Assembly (NCBI RefSeq): GCF_031143425.1
Contig: NC_090446.1
Span: 1,029,033,066 to 1,029,097,065 of the forward strand
DNA: 64,000 nt
Direction: 5' to 3'
DNA from: Pleurodeles waltl
Lineage: Eukaryota; Chordata; Amphibia; Caudata; Salamandridae
The notes under the pieces are model-generated. The model searched no databases. It saw nothing but the letters and a program-made list of their open reading frames with translations, and was not told the origin of the DNA. A program made the position numbers and the translations under genes. Each line of letters begins with the position of its first letter. Position 1 is the stretch's first letter. This document shows, piece by piece, positions 1 through 12,419 of the stretch.

Positions 1-235
1 TAGTGAAAAACTCATGCATTTGTTTTCCACTACTGTAAGGCCTGCTTCTCTCATAGACTAGCATTAGAACTGCCCTCATATACTTTTGAGTGGAAGATTC
101 TGATCTGGAAAGAGTGGCTCTGTCATGTTTAGTATTTCCAGAATGGTTAAAGAAAACCCTGCTTACCGGTGAAGTTGGATTTAATATTACTATTTTAGAA
201 AGCAGGCATTTCTCTGCACTTACTGCCATCTGTGC

Positions 236-1600
236 CTTGCAGCCTATCTCCAATCCACATCTGGTCTGTGCTGGTTGACAGCTCCCCTTGTGCATTCTAC
301 CGAGACAGCCATAAACACAGGACACTCAGTCACATCTGCATATTGAATGGGTCTCCCTGGGCAGGAGGGATGGAGGGGCTCTCTCCTACATTTCAAAGGC
401 CAGTGGCCTGCCCTCACACAAAGGACTGATAACCCCCCAGAGGGATCCTGGTGGACAGGACTGGGCTGAAAAAGGAACTTGTGCACTTCAAAACCACTCT
501 TTCAAGTCTCCCCTACTTTAAAGGCATTTTTGGGTATATAAATTGGGTCTCTGACCCCACCAAATCAGACACGTCTGGATCTACACCTGGTCTCTGTCAG
601 AGAGACTGCCTGGCTACCCAAAAGGACACATATGGACTGCTCTGCTGAAGGACTGCTTCCCTGCTTGATGTCCTGCTGCTTGGTGCTCCTGACTCTGCTG
701 AAAGGACTCTGCCTTCCTCCTAAACTGCTCTAGAAGGGTCTGGATTTAGCTTGCCTCTTAATTTTGAAGTCTCAGGGCCAACAAAGACTTCACCTCTTGA
801 AGAAATCCTTGTGCATCGGAAAATCAACGCAATGCCTTCAGAAATCGACGCAGCACCTACATCATGGCTGGAAATTCACTGCACTGCTGACTGGTCAAAT
901 ACAGCTCCAGCTTCTCAGCCCAAAATCCAATGCAGCGCCTGCTTCGCGGCTGAAATTTCACTGCATCACCAACCGGATCAACGCAGCACCAGTTCCTTTT
1001 CCCAGCGTGCCAAGGATTTTCAACGCATTGTCCCTGGGCGTCAAAATACCTCTGCATCACAATAAGGAACCAAGTCTGCCCTCCTGGAAATCGATGCATC
1101 ACTTTGCAGCGTGGAAAGAAACAACGCATCATCTGTGCCATGTCTGAAAATTCAACGCACACCTTATTTTTCCACGCATCTCCTTCTCTGTGGTCCCTGT
1201 GTGTTGTAATTTTTGACACATCCCAGGTATTGTGTGCTACAAAGAAACAAAAACTGATTCTTAAGGATGGTGACTCTTTTAAATCTTTTAAAAGTGATAT
1301 ATCCTCTTATGCTTATTGGACTATTGTATTTTTGACCTTATATTATTCAGATAAATATGATCTATTTTTCTAAACCTGTGTGGTGTATTTTTGTGGAGTT
1401 CTCACTGTGTTATTGTATGATTTATTGCACAAATACTTTACACATTGCCTTCTAAGTTAGGCCTGCATGCTCTGTGCCAAGCTCCCATAGAGTGAGCACA
1501 GAGTAATTTGGGTTGTGTTGTGACTTACCCTGACTAGGATTGTGGTCCCTACTTGGACAAGGGTGTATACTTCTGCCAAATAGAGAACCCATTTCTAACA
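236..1600 (+). mobile_element. LTR-like retroelement terminus or solo LTR, partial
   Basis: A plus-strand repeat with promoter-like features. A TATATAAAT box lies at 535-543, followed by a C/T-rich leader. The middle (about 820-1170) repeats a degenerate motif of the type 'aaat/caacgcagcacc' at least eight times. The 3' part ends in 'ccatttctaaca' at 1600, which resembles an LTR 3' end (..CA). No gag or pol reading frame accompanies it, and the left boundary was not found (236 is a guess). The small open frames here are products of the motif repeats. I infer an LTR or LTR-derived relic of an amphibian retroelement; a non-LTR origin is possible. Confidence 0.4.
535..543 (+). promoter_or_regulatory. 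TATA-box-like sequence inside LTR-like repeat
   Basis: TATATAAAT stands in an otherwise mixed-composition stretch, downstream of the presumed U3-like part of the repeat. It is consistent with a retroelement promoter. Activity cannot be judged from sequence. Confidence 0.35.
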
Positions 1601-2538
1601 CTAACATAGACCTAAAAATGTAACCCACTAAACTATACAAATAACAGAACAAAAATATTAGTCAAAGTAAGTGAATACCTTGCAAAAAATGGCAAAAGTT
1701 CCCTTAAAGTGGCAACCACTTGAAAATATTTTCCTCTTGAATTCTGCAAGGCTCCATGCTGTCAAAACTTTGGATGGCAAAAACAAAACGGATATTGTAT
1801 TCTAGTACAGTTCTTGCTGACAAATTAATCTGCTTTACATATTATTCCTGAACTAAAAATCACCTTTTGAGAAATTACTAGAAATTCAGAATTTACAAAA
1901 ATGTGACGATTCAGATAGCAGTGTGATTAAGAGACACAGAGGCCCTGTGGGCATTGTACTCTTGAAAAATGGAGCCAGCTAGTGTCAGTCTCCAAATCAG
2001 CCTGGTAAGGGTAGTTTTGATCAACACCTTGTACAGCATGAATTAGCAAGGAGCCATGAGGCTCCCTCCTATTCAGAGTATGCAAACATGCACAAGAGTC
2101 AAAGATCAGAAAATTGAAGCTGCGGTGGCATGAGAAAAGAATGAGCATGGACAAAGGTTGGTCCCTATCTTGCAATTCCAACGTGACCCTATGTAGAAGA
2201 GTCTAACTTCCGGGACCCATCTTTGCATAGTCAGCAGTGAACAATATATTGCACACTAGATTATCTTCCTGGACCTGAATTATATATCAGGTGCATTGGC
2301 AGCAGCAGACCATTCACAAAGGGCCTGAACACACAAGTATTGTGATGTCTTTACTACAAGTTGAGTATTTTGCACCTGCTCCTGTCACAGCACATTAGTA
2401 AAAGATATGGAGGGAGATTTACAAACATTGTATGCCGGGTTAGCATCACAAAATGATGCTAACCAGAACAAAATGTTTTTTATCTAATTTACACATTTAT
2501 TGCTAACCCTACACTTTTTTTCTGGCCAGACATATTTT
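1601..2538. other. No gene seen; unassigned AT-rich DNA
   Basis: No coding signal. From about 2405 the text ('gatttacaaac...gatgctaacc') resembles the edge of an old Harbinger-like MITE, with a local inverted pair ggttagcatca / tgatgctaacc at about 2439-2463. Confidence 0.4.
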
Positions 2539-3069
2539 GGGCCAGATTCACAAGGTCCTTGCGCCCCTTAGCAGAACATTTGCAGCAAAATGTCTGCCCA
2601 TGTGTGACGCTAACGGGCCACTACCATAGCGCCATATATATAACAATGTAGGTTTGCACCACCTTGTAAACCCTTTGCGCAACATCATGCATAATATATG
2701 CATGATGTATGCAAAGGGGGCGTTCCCTCATTAGAGGATCACTAAAATGACGCAATAGAATCTACAAGATTCCACTGCACTATTTATAGCATCATAATTT
2801 AACGCCTGCTTAACACGGGCATTAAAATGAGTCTCCCGTTGATTTCAATGGGCCTCTTAACACTATACTGGATTAGCGTCATTTTTTTAATGCCAATCCA
2901 GTATAGCATTACAATACCGTCAAAAAAATTATGCTGTTGCCCCTAAGATGCGCCATGGTACACCATACTGAAAATACGGCACTACCTTGGTAGCGTTCGG
3001 GGTGCAAGGGGGGCCACAAGAATAGTGACGCATCACTAGTGATGCCCCACTTTCTTGTAAGTATGGCCC
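2539..3069. mobile_element. Non-autonomous PIF/Harbinger-like element (MITE)
   Basis: The ends are inverted: GGGCCAGATTCACAAG on the left, and the right end reads GGGCCATACTTACAAG on the opposite strand. TTT flanks both sides (2536-2538 and 3070-3072), consistent with the 3-bp duplication of Harbinger elements. The inside is non-coding and rich in 'gcgtcatttttt' and 'acgcc' words, and includes an inverted pair around 2868-2910 (tatactggatt / aatccagtata). Superfamily is inferred from termini and duplication length only. Confidence 0.65.
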
Positions 3070-3407
3070 TTTGTTTGCAATCAACATATACATTAGTAGG
3101 CTAAATTAGGACTAATATGTTAAGTTTGGACAAGGAAACATTCTTAATTCATTCATATGTAGCTTTGGAATTCATTTCTTATCTTGTATTAAGTGCTGGG
3201 GAATTTTTCAGGTTTACAGACTCTTCTACCAATAATCAACCACCCTCTGGAGACTTGCTAATGTACAGAAAGTTGGCTTTGGTTGCTCTCCTCATTCCTG
3301 GGTAGTTTACAAACTGAAATGACATATCAAAAGACACCTTTATTTCAGGTGATGAGCACACTGTTTTATAACTGTACAGACCTATCTGGGCCTACAGAAA
3401 TAATTAG

Positions 3408-4265
3408 CAGCATTTTTATACCATGTTTGCACTGAATTTGCGCTATTTCTTTTTTTACCCAATTTCGACGCAAACTTAACTCCAAATTTTTATTTTGCCT
3501 CTAGACACATCTAGCTTCAAAATATTGGAGTTAGCACCATTTTATTTTTGTATGCATGCACCTACCTTGTGTCAATGAGATGCACGGTAGGTGTTCCCAT
3601 CTAAAAAATGGTGCTATCCCCATACTTATCCCCCGGTGCTAAAATGACGCACAAAGCTTGCTTTGCCCCATTATTTAATGCCTGGGCCAGACTAGGTGTT
3701 AGGTGACCTGTGGACCCATGTCCATGGTGAAATACCATGGAATGGGCCCACAGGTGCCCACCCCATGCCCCAGGAATGCCCCCAATGACACCAGAGGATG
3801 GTGAATCCCATCACAGGTAAGTGTAGGTAAGTATAAAAAAAAAGAAATTAAGTGCCGTTGGGTGCCCCCCTGCATGGCACGGGGTGCAATGGCCATGCCC
3901 AGGGGACCTTGGTCCCCTGTGCTGGCCACTGGGGTAGTGGGCATGACTCCTGGCTTTCCTAAGACAGGAGTCATGTGGTATAGGTGGTTTTGCATCAGGA
4001 AATGACGCAAGGCTGGTTAGAGGCATTTTTTTTGCCTCTAACCAGCCTAGCGTAATTTTTTGAGGCAAAACCCACTTCCCATGAACTGCCACTACCACCT
4101 GGCTAACGTCATTTTTTCGGACGCTAGCCCACCCTGAGCGCCGGCTTGCGGGATTTCATAAATTTGTCACCCAGCTGGCGCTTTGGAATGACAAGAGGCG
4201 GTGCTAAACCTTTTGCTGCAAAACTGCGCTTGCGCAGTTTTGCTTCAAAAAGTGTAAATATGCTC
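3408..4265. mobile_element. Harbinger-like MITE, family A copy 1 (degraded)
   Basis: Shares order and wording with the copies at 16717, 21894 and 36987: 'gcgcaaatt..', 'aactccaaatttttat', 'ctagacacatctag', 'cctaccttgtgtcaatgagatgca', 'gacctgtggacccatg', a GT-rich middle, and a tail with the inverted pair aaaactgcgc / gcgcagtttt before 'agtgtaaatatgc'. The left end is decayed, so 3408 is approximate (a GGGCC at 3388 could be the true end). Non-coding. Confidence 0.6.
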
Positions 4266-5205
4266 CTTCGTTCAAAAAGCCTTGCCAATTTGAACCCTCC
4301 CATTTGTATTTATATTATCCCTCCACATTGCAATCTGACATTTTTAGCACATGTAGGGTGTCAGTTAGCACTTAATTTATCTAATAAGTACATACGGAAC
4401 ACAACTTACCTTGTGTCCATCATGTGATCCTCCAAAGAGAATGTCCGATGCCTCCACGCCATCGAAGTGCCTGCCAGGTGGCAGACTCGCATTTGCCAGG
4501 AACGTCAATGTGGGAAATATATCTAAAACACTGGTGAAATCAAAGTGTGGTAAGATATATAGAACACACAACGTACCGTAAGTTAGTCAGTGCAAATGTA
4601 TAAAAAGCGAAAGAGGAAATATATCTATTGATACAACATGTGTTTCACCACAATATGTCAAGTGAAGCTCTTTATAAGTTCTTGTACTCCTAACATTTCA
4701 TAAATATTACAACTCATTTCAAAACTACATGATACAACATCGCACTTACTGAATCGCAAAATGTGTTTAGTATATTTAAAAAGGGCATTCAAGCTCCGGG
4801 AAAGCATTCCTGGAGCTGGGAGCAGGAGATACACAGATTCCCATTAACAATGAAACAGTCGAACCCTGGTTCAGCGAATCCAAGGGCTATTCTGTTTTTT
4901 GGGGAACTTCCTACTGCATCAGGCGGTGTTTTAGAGAGCTCGTCTTGATTCTGAGCGTACCAGATTCTAAGCTTATGGATGCTCCTTTTTGTGAGACCAG
5001 ACTTCTGTCATGTTATGGTTGACAGAAGCGGAAGGCTGAGGCAACTGATTAACCCATTGCAGGATAAGGTGCACATGCCTTTTTAATAAACCTAGTGAGA
5101 CTCAAGATAATTAGAAACGCTAGGTCATATTTTTATCCTCTATGGTCAGGGCTAAAATGTTTTTAGACAAAATAAATTGGAACTTGGGTAATACAAGATA
5201 TAAAT
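4266..5205. other. No gene seen
   Basis: Mixed unique-looking DNA. I see no coding domain, terminal repeat or long simple repeat. Confidence 0.3.
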
Positions 5206-6528
5206 GTGACAAGGGAGGTGAGCCAGGATTCTGTTATAAAGCCTAGATATATCAGATATATTATAGGTTTGCTCTTCATGGTCACTTTTAGGCATATCTT
5301 CTTTTTCCCTTTCCTTTCTTATGTTTTCCTCCCCACTCCTCTGTGTGTTTTCATTTCCTCCTCTTTTTTTCTTTCCTTTTCTTTTTGCTTATTAGCTCGG
5401 GAAAGCTTTCAAATGCTTGTACAGGTGGGAAGACTGTGGAATGTGGAATGAGCACTGGGCACGGGGCAGAGGTTGGTGGGCGGGCAAACCATCAATAGAC
5501 CAACAATGGGTCTGAATGCTTTACTAGGGTGGATGGAAGGGGGGATGGGTAAAGGTATGTGGGGTGAGGGCTGACATGTTGGTATGTGGCAAGAGGGTGG
5601 GGCTGAGAGGTTTAAGGGCAGGAAAAAAAGAGTATAGAAGTCAGACACAGGAAGGGATGTATCATGACAGAAGATCAGAATTCTCAAAGGACAAGGAAAT
5701 ATATTTGGGACAGTGAAACAAGAGAGATTCCCCTGAGGTATGGGAGGATAGGTAATGAGAGCAGTGTTCAAATAATCAGATCAAATGATGCAACATAGGT
5801 ACCTGTGCTTCTGCACAGCTCGAGTGTGTGGGTTAAATGATAAAGTCAAAATTGGGAAGGCAGTGGCAGGGTTTAGAACTATGAGGGCAGATATCATCTG
5901 TGTACAAGAGACTCATGTAGCATGGGAGAAAAGCGATTGGCTGTAAACTCTGGGCTGTACTCTCCTGGCTCGTACATCCCAGAGATCAGCCACTCAGGGA
6001 TTAGCAATCTTATCTAGCATATCCAGAACAATGGGTGTGTGATGAAAAGAAGCCTCACTGACAAACTAGGAACATGGGTAATAGTGGAATGTCAGGTGGG
6101 GGGTAATCTTTACTTTATGCTCCGTACACAGATCCAATCTAGATGAAGCCTCAGTCACTGATCACCTTGGATGTGCCAACCGTATATGGATCAGTGTGCC
6201 AGTTAGTGAGACATCATGGGTTGGTCGATGTTTGGGATAGGATAAAATCTCCTGACATAGGATATACATATTTCCCCTACCCACACAAGAAATTTGTATG
6301 ACTAGATTACTTTTTAATGTCTGCCGGTTTAGGCAGAAAGCTCAGTGTAGAGAGATTCCCTAGTGTTTTTTCAAACCATAATCCCTTGATTCTGGAGATC
6401 CAGGTTGGGTGGATAACCAGGCCAACTCAGAATCTGAAGTTCAACAGAAAATTGCTCCTTAACTCCCAATATATCAAGCAAATGATGACATGGCTAATAG
6501 ACTTTCTGACAATAAATAGAGGTACTTT
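5206..6528 (+). mobile_element. L1-a: plus-strand L1-type LINE relic, 5' portion
   Basis: A pyrimidine-rich stretch (about 5285-5395), as often found between L1 ORFs, is followed by a broken endonuclease frame. The reading near 5885 gives ADIICVQETH, the QETH hallmark of L1 APE-type endonuclease. Around 6330-6530 the reading gives SNHNPLILEIQ, equivalent to the SDH box near the end of that domain, and then LIDFLTINR. Nearly all of the reverse transcriptase is missing. The C-terminal part resumes at 13053 after the foldback and L1-b. Many stops; inactive. Confidence 0.6.
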
Positions 6529-6658
6529 CTGATATTTGACCTTCTTGGAAAGTCAAATATCAGACTGTGAGAGGGGCGTTCAAGATTTGGAAGCAACTCA
6601 AAGCTAGAGATTTTGAGTTGCTTTCAGATCTTGAACACCCCTCTCACTGTCTGATATA
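6529..6658. repeat. Foldback (inverted repeat) at the L1-a deletion junction
   Basis: Two arms, at about 6565-6597 (starts tgtgagaggggcgttcaag) and 6612-6651 (ends cttgaacacccctctcac), are near-exact reverse complements. A smaller hairpin precedes them: ctgatatttgac (6529-6540) against gtcaaatatcag (6551-6562). The 18-bp word starting ctgatatttgacc at 6529-6546 recurs exactly at 13035-13052. With L1-b removed, the palindrome is therefore flanked by 18-bp direct repeats. It could be a foldback MITE or a replication template-switch scar. Confidence 0.8.
6644..6658 (+). repeat. Target-site duplication of L1-b, left copy
   Basis: CTCACTGTCTGATAT, identical to 13027-13041. It borders the T-run that represents the A-tail of the minus-strand L1-b. 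Confidence 0.9.
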
Positions 6659-7192
6659 TTTTTTTATAACTCTGTTTTTATTGATTTTATAATGCAGAAC
6701 CAAAAAAAACAATACAGTGCATATCAATGCGAGTCACCACAAATATCTTCTTTGAGGACAGAGTACAGACACAGTCAGGAATATGCATCAACAGCAACCA
6801 ATGCAGTAATATTTCCTCTCAGCCTCCCCCACCAGCTAACATCCTCATGTAGCCAATCCTTATGTAATTTAAAAGTACCAGAATTTCAACATCGCCACAG
6901 TTGGTTGTCACCATTATATTCAACATATACATTCCGTTATACAATCAACATCATCGGTGCTCCATTCAGAGTTTAAATTCTCCGTAACAGTGAAACGTTC
7001 AAATATCATTCCCCATGCAATCAAGTCAGTTAGGGCCCCTTCCTCCCTAAGTGTTATCCGCATATGTTGTTCTTCTGCATTGCTTCAAGTCTCACATCCG
7101 TGAGCTCTTCAACCTCTTCAACCTTCCCAACCACCTCCACCAAAACCGCTGCACCTGCCTGCAGGTCCAGGCCAAATGTAGTAAGGAGGCAC
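6659..7192 (-). other. L1-b 3' UTR and A-tail
   Basis: Non-coding stretch between the end of the ORF2 homology and the duplication. On the minus strand it ends in a short A-run. No separate gene is seen. Confidence 0.6.
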
Positions 7193-10100
7193 TTAATGCA
7201 CCACATCTAGGACACCCGGCCTCTTTGTTAGGTCCATCTTGTTGAGATGATCAGGTGTAATATAAGTATGGTGCACAAAATTGAAATGTAGAAGCTTAAA
7301 CTTATTATTGCATGAGACTGTGTGCACCAGCGACAGAGCCGTAGTCCAATCAGTATCCTCTATAGGATCCCCCAGTTCTTGCTCCCAGGCCATCCGCGCA
7401 ACACATACCACACCTGGTTGATCCCCCCGAAGAGCTCTATAAAACAGAGTAAATAAATGAGTCTCATCACCCCAATTTATCAGCCCGTTCAACACCTTCA
7501 AGGCCGGTGGGGGGACTGGGAAACCACACCAGATCTCCCGGACCACACTCTCCATTTTGGCATACTGCAGGAACTGACCAGGGCCCGAATCAAACGTATT
7601 CTGTGCCTCCTGAAAGGATATAACCCCCCATTAGGGTATAAGTTCCCCGCTACAAGACATCCTCCTGCTCTCCAGCTTTCAAAGGACGTGAAGTTATCCA
7701 TATCCCGAAACGGGGCCAAGTCCCATATCTTCAGTTCCTTATCAAACAGAGCATGTCGAATCACTTTCTTAATGGCTTGCTCCCAAATCCATGCAGTAGT
7801 TCTGACCAAGTATGGGACAGCTGTTTCCGACTGACCACCATTCATCAGCACGTGTGCTAATGTATCTTTGCCCATCATTCCTTCAAATAGTTGCTTCTCC
7901 CAACTGTCTGACTCAGTCATCCACTTTGCAGCATGTTGCAAATGCGCTGCATAATAATAATGCCTAATACTAGGGATAGCCAACCCTCCATCTTCCAGCT
8001 CCCTCTTCAGTGTGGACAGCGCCACTCTACTGCAACGCCCTGCCCACACCAACGAGATAAGTAAACTGTCCAGGCGACTAAAGAGCCGAGCAGCTAATGG
8101 AAATAAAGAATTCTGTACCAGGTATAAACACCGTGGCAAAATCACCATCTTTGCTAGAGCCGCCCTTCCCATTACCGAAAAAGGCAGCCTGACCCAGAAC
8201 GACACCGAGCCTTCAATGCCAGTCACTACTCGTTCTACGTTATGTATTTCATGCGCTACCACAGTGTGGGTAACCAAGATACCCAGGTATCTCCAACTTT
8301 CCAGCTCCCACCGGAGCCCCACCACCGGTAAGTCCACCAGAGGTGCACCAGAGAGCAGCCCTAGAGGAAACAGGAGCAACTTATTCCTATTCACCTTGAG
8401 ACCAGTTACAGCCCCAGACTCCTCCAGTAACCGCAACAGCAGAGGTACCAAAATACTTGGCTCTCGAAGATATATCAACGCATCATCTGTGTATAATGAG
8501 ATGATGTGGGTAACCTGCCCCACCCGAATGCCCCAGGGGGCCAATTCCTCACCAGCCACACTGCCAGTGGTTCCACTGCTAAGGTGAAAAGAAGCTGTGA
8601 AAGTGGACACCCCTCTCTGGTTCCCCTGGCAATTACCCAGGATTCCAATATTTCCCCTCCCACCTGAACACATGCGGAGGGTGCAGTATAAAGCAAGCAA
8701 ACTCACTCACAGAATTGGGGGCCAAACCCCATTCCCCGCAGTACAGCCAGGAGGTAGCCCCAATCCACCGTATCAAAGGCCTTTTCTAGGTCCAATGATG
8801 CTAGCACCAATTTGTCTCCCGCACCTATAGTTTCATGCAAGACGTGCCAAACGGCGTAAGTTATAAGTCATACTACGGCCAGGTATGAAATCGCATTGGC
8901 CTTCATGTACCAGACCCCGAATCACTCCATGTAGCCGAGTAGCCAATATCTTACACAGGATCTTGACATCACTATTCAGCATGTTGAGCAGCCTACAGGA
9001 GAAGGGATCACCCGGATCCCCCCCTAGGTTTGAGCATTAGGCAAATGATGCCCTGGCACATGGACTTCGGTAGGACATCTGTGCCCTGGCCTCCTCAAAC
9101 ACCGCCAATAATTTCTCTCACAGAAGGAGCGAAAATATCTGATAGAGCTCGATCGGAAACCCACTCCTGCCTGGGGACTTAGGTTTTGACAATGCCTCCA
9201 CCGCAGCACTCACTTCCTCTAAAGTTATCTCAGCCTCCAAACTCTCCATACTCTCAGGTTCCAGCTGTGGGAGTCACCTCTGCTTCAGGAACTCTCCCAA
9301 ATAATCATCTAGCACCAATGCACCAGCATGTGATACTGCCTGCAAATGTTCCACTAATACTTTAAAAATATCCCTGCGATTAGTAATCAGTACTCCTTTA
9401 GCATTCCTGATATGTAGAGTGGGGGGGGGAATTCCACTTCCCACTTTAGGATCCATGCCAGTAATTTACCGGATTTGTCCCCCTCCCTGAGTAGACACTG
9501 TCTGTAGGACCTACGTACCTACGTGTTACCTTATCTAGTGTCTCCCAGCATCTATTGACTTCCCAATACAACTGAAGCTGCTCTTTTTTTGCCTCTCTTG
9601 TTATTAGTGTCTGGTGCTGCATAGCCGCTAGCTTACCCTCCCATTTGTTGAGATCCTGTTCTATTGGTCTGCGCGCCCGCAAGTGGTGCCTATACACATC
9701 ACTCTCAGAACGGCTTTCATGGCCTCCTACTCCATTCCTCTAGAGGCCATAGAGCCCAATTCAAGGCTATGTAGTCTTTAATGGCAACTGCCATTTTGTC
9801 ACGACAGACAGCATCTGTCAGATATTCTCTAGGCATGCACCAACTACGTGTCACCCTGGCTTCTGACCCCCAGTGCAGCTGCATCAATACCGGTGCATGA
9901 TCAGATAGAAACCTCCCCATATGTTTGATATCCAACACTTGTGAGCAACGCAATCCACCCAGGAGGAAGCGGTCCAGCTGACTATACGTATTATGTGTCT
10001 TGGAATGACAGGTATACTCCCTACTCTCTTGGTGAAGCTCCCTCCACCCGGCCCATAATCCTAAATTGTGCATGACCGCTGTGAGGGACCTCGCCATTAA

Positions 10101-10361
10101 CGGTTTAGTACTTTGTTTAGATGGGTAACGATCTTTCTCACCGTCCAATATACAATTAAAGTCTCCAGCCCATCTTATAGGAGCCCCCACCCCTTCCCCC
10201 AAAACCTCAGGTATATTATCATAGAAGCAAAGATCATCTGTGTTGGGTGCATAAGTGTTAAGAACAGTAAGGGGCGCCCCATCTAACGTACCCTGTAGGA
10301 GTATATATCTCCCCTCCACATCAGCTTTGCTGGAGACATGTGTAAATGGGACCCCTGGCAC
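7193..10361 (-). pseudogene. L1-b ORF2: endonuclease / reverse transcriptase, broken
   Basis: ORF2p nicks the target and reverse-transcribes L1 RNA there. In the 214-residue frame 10361-9717 the endonuclease boxes LNTYAPN, GDFN (residues 66-69), SQLDRF and LSDHAPVL (SDH at 153-155) are visible. About the first 70 residues, including the QETH box, are missing upstream of 10361. Linker and RT N-terminus lie at 9697-9274. RT palm: GTREGCPLS is read at 8696-8475 in one frame, and the YxDD box, here YTDD, at 8493-8482 in the next frame (8706-7498), so a frameshift separates them. The thumb and C-terminal part (FKLLHFNFVHHTYITP) follow at 7555-7193. The catalytic aspartates are retained at the YTDD box. 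Not translatable as one protein. Confidence 0.85.
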
Positions 10362-11122
10362 AACCCGTATTGCTACTTCACTAGCCTAAGAGGAAAAGGA
10401 CGAGGAGAACACTTAACCCCACGATTTCTTAGAAAGTTTTTGTGTTTCCCCTTTCGACATGTGTGTTTACTGTAAACAGGCTATTTGAACCTTATGTCAC
10501 CGCTGGAAAAAATGCACCCTATAGCGCGCTGTGTAGCTTTTCAGCCCCCTGACATTGCATGTCAGCATGTTAATCAGTTGACCCATACTAATGCTCTGTA
10601 TATTCCCTCCACCATTGACCTCCTCCCACCACCCCCCTTCTGCAAAGAGAAGGCAAGTTGAGTACTTATTTCACATCCCACATACAAACATGCACTACTG
10701 TTGTAATCATCAAACACATGCACACCTGCACTAACTAAATAAACCCAAACCCCCACGCCCACCCCGGATAAACAGTAAAACAAACACATCAAAGCGTGCG
10801 GTAGAGCCATATGTGTAAATGCTACCAGGACAACAGCCTAATCCCCAACACCCCCAACTTCAAGATCCTACCACAGCAGTGGAGGTAACCACCCCCCACC
10901 CTGTATGCGAAATACACCGTGCCTGCATGCCTAATCAGTCATATTCCAATAAGGGCAGTCCCCCACCCCCGGTCATATAATGTGAACTCAAGAAGTGCCC
11001 TTTCGGTTTCAGATCCGATATAATCCAGGTACTCCTTACTGTGCAAGGAGTGGACTTCCAGCCTAATAACATGCCCCCCCAGAGACAAGCGGGACAACAT
11101 TATCCAGTCGGGAAAATTACCG

Positions 11123-12231
11123 TTAACTGTCAACAGAAATCATCTCCACTCCCACATCAGGTGCTACAGTCGGTCTGGCAGCCAGTTCAGGAACCACCAC
11201 CGCCATTGTACCATCCTGTGGAATTTCAATTCTGACGTCATCGCTGGCTCCCCGCCCCACGGAGACCTTCATCTGGCTCTCCCCGCGTTTCCTCCAGTCT
11301 GAGCCATCCACACCAGAAACACAACCAGCCACCGAACCAGCCCGTCCAGATCTACCCAGAGCAACTTTGCCCCACATTTCCAATCATCTCCAGACCTCTA
11401 CTGGGTGTTCAAAAAAGTGGGATTTGCCTTGCGAGAGCACGTTTAAATGCATAGGATACAGTGACATATAGCTAATGTTAATTGCATGAAGCGTGGCCTT
11501 CACCTCCAGAAACCTTTTTCTAGAGGGCTGTACCTTGTTCGTATAGTCAGGATAAATGGAGATTTCGCAATTCTCAAAAACAGCCTTGTCGGTTTCATGG
11601 GTAGCCTGTAGGATACAGTCTCTATCCTTATAGTTCAAAAGACGTGCAATTACAGCCCTCGGGGGGTAGTAAGCCTAGGAGGTGTAACCAGGGTGCTATG
11701 AGCACGCTACAGCACAAACACCTTGGATAGCCCAGCAGGCTGTAGTACATCTCTGATCCAGAATTCCACGAAGCCCTCCACATTGGAACCCTCTGCGGGC
11801 TCCGGAAACCCAAGAAGGCACATGTTATTCCGTCGGGACATACCCTCTGCTTCCTCCAGTCTCACCTCCATCACCCCAACTTTGGAAGTGGCCTGTGCCA
11901 TCTGCCTTCATAGAGCCCCAACCTCCGTCTGCAAATCCACAATAGACCTCTCTGCAACTTTGACCTTATCAGAGACTTTCCCGAGGTCCACTCGGAGGAG
12001 GTTCACCTCCACAGCCACTGTCTCTATCTTCCACTCAAGGGCCACCCTCGAGCCCTGTATGGCCACCAGAAGTTTGCAACGGTTCCTCAACAGCAGCTGG
12101 CGTGCCCAGATCATCTCTGGGCCCACCCACATGGGTCTGGCGCTGTGGCAATGGAGTAGGGGTAGTGTATTGCTCCATAGTGTTTCCCTGCAACACAGCT
12201 GTCTGCCTGTTCCGCCCCATCTCACCATCAA
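11123..12231 (-). pseudogene. L1-b ORF1: RNA-binding protein, broken
   Basis: L1 ORF1p is a coiled-coil trimer that binds L1 RNA. Visible in order on the minus strand: a heptad-like coiled-coil stretch (VAVEVNLLRVDLGKVSDKV..., about 12040-11910), the RRM-type segment RRNNMCLLGFPEPAEGSN (about 11830-11780), and the C-terminal domain with ISIYPDYTNKVQ, KSHFFEHPVEVW (frame 11638-11384). A possible C-terminal tail runs to 11123. The frame changes at about 11905 and again at about 11640-11700, so it is a pseudogene. The order matches other vertebrate L1 ORF1 proteins. Confidence 0.8.
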
Positions 12232-12419
12232 CCAAAGAAGAGTGAGACAGTGGGATGTATCGCCACCTTATCTGACTTATATGAGTAGAGTTGAAGTTCT
12301 ACTGAACTGCGACACCCTTCAGTCAATCCAAATCATTCTCATGGCCCCATAAAACCCCAACTGCGGGCTACTGTTATATACATATATCCTACCAATCAGC
12401 CCCTGCTTCAGGCGCTATT

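Noticed and set aside
8012..8587. 191-residue plus-strand frame
   Set aside because: Antisense shadow of L1-b ORF2, where the minus strand carries clear RT motifs.
11723..12352. 209-residue plus-strand frame
   Set aside because: Antisense shadow of L1-b ORF1.
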